Shown here piece by piece: positions 57,182 to 64,000 of a stretch of DNA of 64,000 nucleotides. Made by a program: the position numbers and the translations under genes. This DNA comes from Phycisphaerales bacterium (lineage in GTDB: Bacteria > Planctomycetota > Phycisphaerae > Phycisphaerales > UBA1924): assembly GCA_029260295.1 (NCBI GenBank), contig JAJDDN010000007.1, positions 186,001 to 250,000 of the forward strand, read 5' to 3'. The notes under the pieces are model-generated. The model worked only from the letters and a program-made list of their open reading frames with translations. It was not told the DNA's origin and ran no database searches. Numbering within the stretch: the stretch's first letter is position 1; every line of letters begins with the position of its first letter.

Positions 57182-58006
57182 ATGAGCACGATCATTTCAA
57201 GAACAAAGGCAAAGCAACTCACCCTGCTCTATCAGGTGACGGCCGCGGTTTGCGTGCTCGGAGCCGTGGCTGTAGGTGTCGTGGGATTGCCAAATTCCAG
57301 CTCATCGGCCCAAATCAACGATGTCTCACAGTCCCCTGCGTCGCCCCCTATTCCAGGGGTCGCCCAGAACACCAATGACACCCCACTCAAAACGCAGCAG
57401 ACCCGGATTGACCCCGGATCGATCAGTGCTCGGTTGTCGATGCTCGACAACGCACCGGCCGTTTCGGTTGTCGCTGATACGACCCCGACCACGAACCCTG
57501 AAGATCCAGTCCCCGAAGGTGTCGGAACGCTTGCAAAGCGGATCCGGTACACAGGGTACATCGACGACAGCGACCAGAAACTGGCGTTCATCCGGATCGA
57601 TGGGATGCAGCGGATCGTTGCCGAGGGCTCGGTTGCTCAGGCGGGATCAATAGGACTTAAAGATCTGACCATCACCGCTGTCCGTCCGAAGTATATTTTG
57701 GTAACCGATGGCCAGGCTGAGGATCGGATCACGCTGGCTGCTAAGAACGGCCCTTCGATCACGATGTCCGCAGGCCAGACCGTCATTGCCCCTCCAGAGC
57801 GACAAACCCTTGCCGACATGGTTCTTACACCCGAGGAACTCGCCGAGCTTGAAAAACTCCCGGTCAGACAGCGGAAGGCGAGAGAAAATATGCTCCGTCG
57901 TCAAAAACTTGGCCGACCAGGTCCGGGCAAAAAAGAACCATTGGCATCGTTCCGAGCCGGGGCCGGCAGCTTATCCGATCAACGCCAACAATCCGAAAAT
58001 GATTGA
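57182..58006 (+). CDS. Hypothetical T2SS-operon protein, GspC/PilP-like HR region
   Basis: N-terminal TM; IRYTGYIDDSDQKLAFIRIDGMQRIVAEGSVAQAGSIGLKDLTITAVRPKYILVTDG. Confidence 0.5.
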   Translation: MSTIISRTKAKQLTLLYQVTAAVCVLGAVAVGVVGLPNSSSSAQINDVSQSPASPPIPGVAQNTNDTPLKTQQTRIDPGSISARLSMLDNAPAVSVVADTTPTTNPEDPVPEGVGTLAKRIRYTGYIDDSDQKLAFIRIDGMQRIVAEGSVAQAGSIGLKDLTITAVRPKYILVTDGQAEDRITLAAKNGPSITMSAGQTVIAPPERQTLADMVLTPEELAELEKLPVRQRKARENMLRRQKLGRPGPGKKEPLASFRAGAGSLSDQRQQSEND

Positions 58007-58062
58007 CCAATCCATCCACCATACCCACCATTCATCCACCATCAACACATAAAGTACATCAT

Positions 58063-59646
58063 TTGAGCGATCGCATCTGTTATCTTGAACGCACCGACCG
58101 TGGGCTCGCACTCTCAGGCATCCGCCTGGTGAGTACCCACGCCGATGATCACTGGGACGCGACGGCCGGTGGGTCCCCCGACGCTGTGCTTCAAACTATC
58201 GAAGACGCTGCGGTGTGGATCCGCCAAAGACTCAAAGCCGGCGGGGGAACATCAAAGTCCTTCCCGGTTCTTTGCCTTGATACCGATGGCACCATCTGCA
58301 CCTGGACCAAACCCGAAGATACCAGCCCAGAAATGATCGCAGCAGCGATCGATCAACTCGATGTGGATCAAGACGACGATGCACTCGAAGGTGGGATGCA
58401 TTCCTCGATGGGCGAGCGGTTCCCGGATCTTCCTCTAGAAGTGAACTATGAATCGCTCAGCGACGAGCAAACTTCTGATGGTTCACGCCGGGCTGTCGTG
58501 GCGACTCCAGACATCTCGGCGAGGCTCCTGATCGACCAGCTCGATTCGATGGGCATCCGGATTGGCCGCGTTGAAAACCTATGGACGATGATCGCGATGG
58601 GCTGGGACCCTGGCGCGCCGCACAGATCCAGTGCCCGCGACTCCCAGCGGGTGGTCTCGACAGATGATCCTGTCTGCGGGTGTGTGCTCATGGATCCCAA
58701 TCGCGCCCGGCTCATCTGGACTTGGTCGAAACGCGGCCAGCTGATTGCCGCGGGATCAATGCGGGTCGGTCATGACTCAGAAGGCCCGGTTCTCCATGAA
58801 AGCGATATTGCCCGGCTTTGCGCCGATTGGCTTGGATGGGCGGCCCAGCTTGGGGTTGCCCCGATGCGGGTGGTGATGGTCCTGCCTGAAAGCGATCATC
58901 AAAGCATCTCACAGAGCAAGACCGAGGACGACACCGAGATCAAACGCGGCTTTGATCACACCAAAATCGGGAGCATGTTCTCTTCGCACTGGCCGATGGC
59001 TACAACCGATCTTGTCATCGAGGCCGATCCGATTTTGGCAACACTCCGCGCGATCCACACGATCGAAGATACCACCAAAAACAAGAATACCCGCGACGAC
59101 CAGCTCACCAACCGTCCCGGTCGATCCCATCGTTCTATGTACCGCTGGGCGGCGGCCGCGCTCATCTTTGCAGGAACAGCCGTTGGCTGGACTGCGATGA
59201 CGCTCTACGGGCAAGGCTCAGAAACTCTCAAAGAGGCCAAGAGCGCACGGGCCCAGATGATTGATCAGATCATGAAGCTCCAGCCACCGGTCGCGGATCT
59301 TCGCCTGCCCACTGCAGAGCTCCAGGCAAGACTCAGCCGGCTTGTGTCCAGCACCGGACCGATGCAAGTGACCGCTCCCAGACCTGTACTCGAAGAACTC
59401 GAAACTGTGTCATTTGTGCTCGGGATGTCCGGCATTGACATTGATACGATCTCACTCACCAACACGCTGGCCACACTCAAGATCCGGACCCAAGACCTTG
59501 CACTCGCCGAGCAGATCAACGAGGCGCTGCGGTCGATCGAAGGCTCGCATATCCAATGGCGAGCCTCACCAGATCTCACCAAACGAGGCGTACAGATCGA
59601 AGCGACATTCACCGGCACCTGGATCAGGGAGGAGAGTTCGTCATGA
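58063..59646 (+). CDS. GspL/PilM-like T2SS operon protein (TTG start; 58003 also possible)
   Basis: Cytoplasmic domain then a single TM MYRWAAAALIFAGTAVGWTAM and a coiled periplasmic region; between GspK and PilO-like genes. Confidence 0.5.
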   Translation: MSDRICYLERTDRGLALSGIRLVSTHADDHWDATAGGSPDAVLQTIEDAAVWIRQRLKAGGGTSKSFPVLCLDTDGTICTWTKPEDTSPEMIAAAIDQLDVDQDDDALEGGMHSSMGERFPDLPLEVNYESLSDEQTSDGSRRAVVATPDISARLLIDQLDSMGIRIGRVENLWTMIAMGWDPGAPHRSSARDSQRVVSTDDPVCGCVLMDPNRARLIWTWSKRGQLIAAGSMRVGHDSEGPVLHESDIARLCADWLGWAAQLGVAPMRVVMVLPESDHQSISQSKTEDDTEIKRGFDHTKIGSMFSSHWPMATTDLVIEADPILATLRAIHTIEDTTKNKNTRDDQLTNRPGRSHRSMYRWAAAALIFAGTAVGWTAMTLYGQGSETLKEAKSARAQMIDQIMKLQPPVADLRLPTAELQARLSRLVSSTGPMQVTAPRPVLEELETVSFVLGMSGIDIDTISLTNTLATLKIRTQDLALAEQINEALRSIEGSHIQWRASPDLTKRGVQIEATFTGTWIREESSS

Positions 59647-60218
59647 GCGCCCTGCCCAATGAATCCAGACTCAGTTCGGACGATCGATACGAGCTCGCAT
59701 CGCGCGCTGTCATGCAAGAACGCCAGTCCCGCCCAGTGCACTTTGTGGTTTTGGGCGTCATTGTGTTCGTTGCCGCCTTAATCTTCCTCGCGGTCGCATG
59801 GCGGCATAACACAACCGCCAACAACAAGCTCGTTCATAACCGAGTGGAAGCATCGAGTATCGAGCGGATGATTATGCAAATCGGCGAGCTTGAAACAGCC
59901 CAGACCCAAACTACCGGCGATGACATCTTCAAACCCATCCCCGATATCCTAACCAGGATTACCCGCGTAGGAACCCAGGTCGGGCTTGAGAACGAGCTGA
60001 ATCTTCCAAGAAACACTGCCCCGCGCGTGACCGGGTCCGCCAGGCTTCTGAGCTATCCATACACGGTGCGTGATTCTTCACTCGAACGGATCCTGACATG
60101 GATACAGCAATCACAAGACCAAATCCCCGGACTGTTGATCCGGGAGATTACCATCACACTCAATGCGAAGAGCTGGCTTGTCAAGGTCACGCTGGCCCGG
60201 TACGAACGGGTCGAATAG
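59643..60218 (+). CDS. GspM/PilO-like protein
   Basis: Single TM FVVLGVIVFVAALIFLAVAW then periplasmic domain with 'YPYTVRDSSLERILTWIQQSQDQIPGLLIREITITL'; ATGA overlap. Confidence 0.6.
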   Translation: MSALPNESRLSSDDRYELASRAVMQERQSRPVHFVVLGVIVFVAALIFLAVAWRHNTTANNKLVHNRVEASSIERMIMQIGELETAQTQTTGDDIFKPIPDILTRITRVGTQVGLENELNLPRNTAPRVTGSARLLSYPYTVRDSSLERILTWIQQSQDQIPGLLIREITITLNAKSWLVKVTLARYERVE

Positions 60219-60230
60219 GAGTCTTTCGAA

Positions 60231-60893
60231 ATGACGATGAACGGATCAATAGCTCGACCCTGCCGATCAATGGCCACGCTAACGCTGGCAGCATTCACGC
60301 TCCTTGGTGCCCCGGCAATGACCGGGTGCTCAAGCCCGGATCGCACCTGGGACACCAACACAACCAAGGCCGCATCGGACCCGGTTGATGCATACAAGCA
60401 ACGCTCCCGCACCGAAGCCATCACACTCTTTAACCAGGCGTCCCAGCACCATGAGAACGGGGATTTCGAGAAGGCACTGGTCAAGTACCGCGAATCCATC
60501 CAAAGAGACAACACCATATTCGCAGCATGGAACAACATGGGCCAGCTGCTGATGCAAGAGAAAAACTACGCCGACGCGGTGTCGGCCTATAAAATCGCTT
60601 CGGACCTCCAGCTCACCGATCCACGCCCTGACTACAACATCGGGCTTGCTTACCAGATCATCGGATGGGGAGACGAATCATTTATCCACTTCGATCGCTC
60701 GCTGGATCGGGACCCCAACTACCTGCCCTCGTTGCGGGGAATCGTGCGCAGCGCCGAGATGCTGGGTACTGGGGACCAACGAATCCTTGAGTTCATACGC
60801 AGCGGACAGCTCCGCGAGAACGATGACCAGTGGCGTGAATACTTCGATCGCCAACGCTTCCGTGTCGAAAAACTGATCGAAGAAAGCACCTAA
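60231..60893 (+). CDS. TPR-containing lipoprotein
   Basis: Lipobox-like GAPAMTGC; ALFNQASQHHENGDFEKALVKYRESIQRDNTIFAAWNNMGQLLMQEKNYADAVSAYK repeats. Confidence 0.8.
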   Translation: MTMNGSIARPCRSMATLTLAAFTLLGAPAMTGCSSPDRTWDTNTTKAASDPVDAYKQRSRTEAITLFNQASQHHENGDFEKALVKYRESIQRDNTIFAAWNNMGQLLMQEKNYADAVSAYKIASDLQLTDPRPDYNIGLAYQIIGWGDESFIHFDRSLDRDPNYLPSLRGIVRSAEMLGTGDQRILEFIRSGQLRENDDQWREYFDRQRFRVEKLIEEST

Positions 60894-60910
60894 ACTTAGT
60901 CTCCAAACAA

Positions 60911-62329
60911 TCAGAGCCGCTCGGCGGCAAGCGACGCCAGCTCGGATCGTTCGGTCTTGGCGAGAGTCACATGCCCGACCATACCCAGCCCGCGCATCCG
61001 CTCGACGGCGTAACTCAGGCCGTTGGAAGATTGATCCAGGTATGGGTTATCGATCTGCCCGATGTCGCCGGTCAACACCAGCTTGGTTCCTTCACCGATG
61101 CGAGAGACAATCGTCTTCACCTCGTGGGGTGTCAGGTTCTGTGCTTCATCCACAATCATGAACTGGTGCGGGATCGACCGGCCACGGATGTAGGTCAGCG
61201 GCTCAAGTACCAGCCGGCCGTCGGCGACGAGCTTCTCGATGCGCTGTTCTGAGGTCTTTGATTCGGGCGCTTGGTTAGGCGAGCCGCGCGTTGAAAGCAG
61301 GTACGACAAGTTGTCAAAGATCGGTTGCATCCACGCACCCAGCTTCTCGTCCTTGTCGCCCGGGAGATACCCGATGTCCCTGCCCATCGGCATGATGGGC
61401 CGAGCAACCAGCAGCTTGTCGAAGCGTTCTTCCTGGAACACCTTGGTCATCCCTGCAGCGATCGCAAGCAGGGTCTTGCCCGTACCGGCACTACCAAGCA
61501 AAGTCACCATCTTGATCTCGTCATCGAGGAGCATATCCAGAGCCATGGTCTGCTGAACATTGCGGGCCATGATCCCGAAGGTGGGTTTGCGTTGTCCCGC
61601 AACTGGGATCAGGTGCTCGGTATCGGTCAATCGACGCGCCAACCCAGAATGGGTCTCGTCCTGCGCATCGGTGAGCATGACATACTGATTGGGCGTGATC
61701 TCGCGTTGATAGGTCTGCCCGCTGTCAGTCTCGACCTTCAGGTACGGCTCAAGATGATCGAGCGACAGCATACGGTCGGCGTAGAGCTCATCGATGATGT
61801 CTCGCCCGACGGCCAACTCCATGTAGCCGGTATAGAGCCGCTCGCCATCTACGCGTTGGTCGCGGACATCCTCGGACTTGATCCCCAGCGCGTCGGCCTT
61901 GATCCGGGCGGCGAGATCTTTGGACACAAACACAACCCGGTTGTTGGCCCGGTGCAATGACCACGCCGCGGCGATAATCCGGTTGTCGGGCATGTCCTTG
62001 GACAGGATCGGCGGACGGGAATGATCCTCAACATCGATACTGAGCCACCCGGTCGCACCACTGGAATGAACACCGAGTTTTTCGAGCGAGACGCCTTCGA
62101 TGAGTTTGCCATGGCCTCGCAAACGATCGAGCTGGCGGATCGCGGTCCGCGCGTTGCGGCCCACATCGTCCTCGCGACGCTTCATCGTATCGAGCTCTTC
62201 GAGCACGGGGTACGGGATCACGATGTGGTTCTCTTGGAATACAAACATCGCGTTTGGGTTGTGCAGCAGCACATTGGTATCGAGCACATAGTACTTAATT
62301 GATGAGCTGGTATTTTTTTTGTCGGTCAT
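60911..62329 (-). CDS. PIN domain / PhoH-family ATPase
   Basis: N-terminal PIN (YYVLDTNVLLHNPNAMFVF), PhoH core LLGSAGTGKTLLAIAAGM, FMIVDEAQNLTPHEVKTIVSRIGEGTKLVLTGDIGQIDNPYL. Confidence 0.93.
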   Translation of the reverse strand: MTDKKNTSSSIKYYVLDTNVLLHNPNAMFVFQENHIVIPYPVLEELDTMKRREDDVGRNARTAIRQLDRLRGHGKLIEGVSLEKLGVHSSGATGWLSIDVEDHSRPPILSKDMPDNRIIAAAWSLHRANNRVVFVSKDLAARIKADALGIKSEDVRDQRVDGERLYTGYMELAVGRDIIDELYADRMLSLDHLEPYLKVETDSGQTYQREITPNQYVMLTDAQDETHSGLARRLTDTEHLIPVAGQRKPTFGIMARNVQQTMALDMLLDDEIKMVTLLGSAGTGKTLLAIAAGMTKVFQEERFDKLLVARPIMPMGRDIGYLPGDKDEKLGAWMQPIFDNLSYLLSTRGSPNQAPESKTSEQRIEKLVADGRLVLEPLTYIRGRSIPHQFMIVDEAQNLTPHEVKTIVSRIGEGTKLVLTGDIGQIDNPYLDQSSNGLSYAVERMRGLGMVGHVTLAKTERSELASLAAERL

Positions 62330-62452
62330 ATGTAATCGCCTGCTGGCGGCTCAACAATGAGTGCCTTGCGTGGCTGTTCTCCTGAGTACGGGCGTGATCT
62401 CGCCCAATACAGCATATCGGCTGATACGAGTTCGTGCATCCAAGAGCAATGC

Positions 62453-62971
62453 TTAGAACGCGTTGTAAATCACCATTGTGACGAGAACCGCCGAAGCCGC
62501 GCCAGCCAGCATGAGCTTGATAACCATTGAGACCAACCGCCCCGCCGCCGCGCCGGACCCGGACCGGACCGAGTCCTTGAAAGATCGATTCGCGATTGAC
62601 CGCTCAGCAATAAACGCCCCGAGCCCCGCCCCAAGCACGCCGCCTGCGATCGAACCAACGATCGGGATCGGGATCATGAATGTGCCCAGAATCGCCCCAG
62701 CCAGCGTCCCGATCACCGACCCGATCGCCCCGGCCCGCGATCCACCCATGCGTTTGACGCCCAACGCCGAGGCAATGAAATCAACAAACTCCGAAGTCGC
62801 CGCGATGGCAAACAGGGCCCCCACTGTCCACCAGCCGACATACTCGGGCACCCACAACGCCAAGAGCGTGCTGCAAGCGGCCATCGTCCAGATTCCCGGC
62901 AGCGTGATGGCCGTCATCGCCATACCGACGAGAACGACAACAAACACAATGGACAGGACCAGCCAAATCAT
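62453..62971 (-). CDS. DUF456 domain membrane protein
   Basis: MTAITLPGIWTMAACSTLLAL, GVKRMGGSRAGAIGSVIGTLAGAILGTFMIPIPIVGSIAGGVLGAGLGAFIAE. Confidence 0.88.
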   Translation of the reverse strand: MIWLVLSIVFVVVLVGMAMTAITLPGIWTMAACSTLLALWVPEYVGWWTVGALFAIAATSEFVDFIASALGVKRMGGSRAGAIGSVIGTLAGAILGTFMIPIPIVGSIAGGVLGAGLGAFIAERSIANRSFKDSVRSGSGAAAGRLVSMVIKLMLAGAASAVLVTMVIYNAF

Positions 62972-63900
62972 TCACCGTCTTCTTGGGATCCCAGAGCTTT
63001 CTTTTCCATTGCCAAAATCCAGTCCTCGACCAGTGCGTGCTGGTAGGTATCGACCTTGATCTCCTTGCCCGCGTGGGTGCTATGGGCAGCGTTGAGCTTG
63101 ATGAACACAATGAACTTGTCCCATTTGCGTTTATCCACCTCGTCGATATTCTCGGGCGTGATCGCGATCGATCCAGGCACCGTCAGCGTCATGGAATCGG
63201 CATCCCAAGAGAACTTCTGCCCGATCACCTTGATGATATTGACGAGCATCCAGAAACCGATCCCCCAGCAAAGGATCATGATCAGCCACTGCGATGGGAT
63301 GTCATAGCTCTTGAGCGGCTTAGGATTCGAGAGCGACGATGTCCAAAGAGCCCTGCTCTGGGCGAGTTCGTTGTTGGGGTTGTCAATGGTCGTGTTCTCA
63401 GGCGTGAGCTGCCCGATGATCTTGAGCCCATTGAGCCATTGGTAGCGTGTGTTGTACATCGTTGCCCGGAGATGCCGGGCTGACGATTGATTCTGGGCAT
63501 CGATACCGTTGCGCTGCATTGTTTCTGGATCGCTTAGCTTGGCGTACTCGGCAACCGGGTCGGGCACACTCGATTTGCGTTCAAAGATCCCGAAGTCCTC
63601 AGACCCTGCGTTTTTGGCCGCATCAAGATACTGCCACTTAGCCCAGTCCGCGAACCGCTCGCCGCGCGCGGGATACTTGATCAACGCGTCATACAAACCC
63701 AGGCCCCCAAAGCCCAGCACAAAGAAAGTGATGATAAAGAGCTTGATGGACCACTTCGGGTTCAGCGGTGCCTTGGCACAATCCTGCGAAACATGCTCCG
63801 GCGTGGGATCGGCTACAGGCTCAGTAGCTGAATCGGCGACTGAATCTGTGGCCGGGTCGGTTGTCGGCATCTCATCGGGCGTGTTTGGTGTTTCGCTCAT
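62968..63900 (-). CDS. Hypothetical membrane protein, overlaps DUF456 gene
   Basis: Acidic N-terminus, two TM segments (SIKLFIITFFVLGFGGLGLYDAL; WLIMILCWGIGFWMLVNII), C-terminal PH-like soluble part; 4-bp overlap. Confidence 0.65.
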   Translation of the reverse strand: MSETPNTPDEMPTTDPATDSVADSATEPVADPTPEHVSQDCAKAPLNPKWSIKLFIITFFVLGFGGLGLYDALIKYPARGERFADWAKWQYLDAAKNAGSEDFGIFERKSSVPDPVAEYAKLSDPETMQRNGIDAQNQSSARHLRATMYNTRYQWLNGLKIIGQLTPENTTIDNPNNELAQSRALWTSSLSNPKPLKSYDIPSQWLIMILCWGIGFWMLVNIIKVIGQKFSWDADSMTLTVPGSIAITPENIDEVDKRKWDKFIVFIKLNAAHSTHAGKEIKVDTYQHALVEDWILAMEKKALGSQEDGE

Positions 63901-64000
63901 GGAATCCCCATAGATTGGAATCAGTACTCAATACAGCAGAATATGCAGAATCGCTACAGAATCAATCGGTTCATTGATCTTCCGGGCTTCATTTCATCTT

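Noticed and set aside
61325-61960. 211-aa plus-strand ORF
   Set aside because: Antisense to the PhoH-family gene.

Overview
The window is a dense chromosomal segment of a Planctomycetota-like bacterium. My guess is Phycisphaerae/Phycisphaerales, based on the dockerin-like C-terminal EF-hand repeats, a PEP-CTERM-variant sorting tail, VIT/VWA proteins and overall gene content. This is an inference, not a classification. I support about 55 protein genes, one tRNA gene (Gln, CUG) absent from the ORF track, several intrinsic terminators, one unlisted 51-aa small membrane protein and one candidate small RNA. Main blocks: murA; HPr-ptsN-hpf; an Fbp-type permease; a two-component system (TCS) with DUF4139 and VIT/VWA genes; a GCS2-CBS / aspartoacylase-like / gamma-glutamyltransferase / MFS operon; an M14 carboxypeptidase with dockerin-like tail; heme oxygenase; a BshC-like protein; argS; two porins beside a PhoB/PhoR-like TCS; an AT-rich singleton island with DUF3800; dus; PIG-L deacetylase; tdh without the structural-zinc cysteines; a type II secretion pseudopilin operon; and PhoH. 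Findings I rate highest: (1) an 11-bp-periodic TGTGAC direct-repeat array filling the promoter of the VIT/VWA gene upstream of an OmpR-family TCS; (2) the gamma-glutamyl-type four-gene operon; (3) the DUF3800 island; (4) a BshC-like plus BshB-like pair. No transposase, integrase, CRISPR array or prophage was seen.
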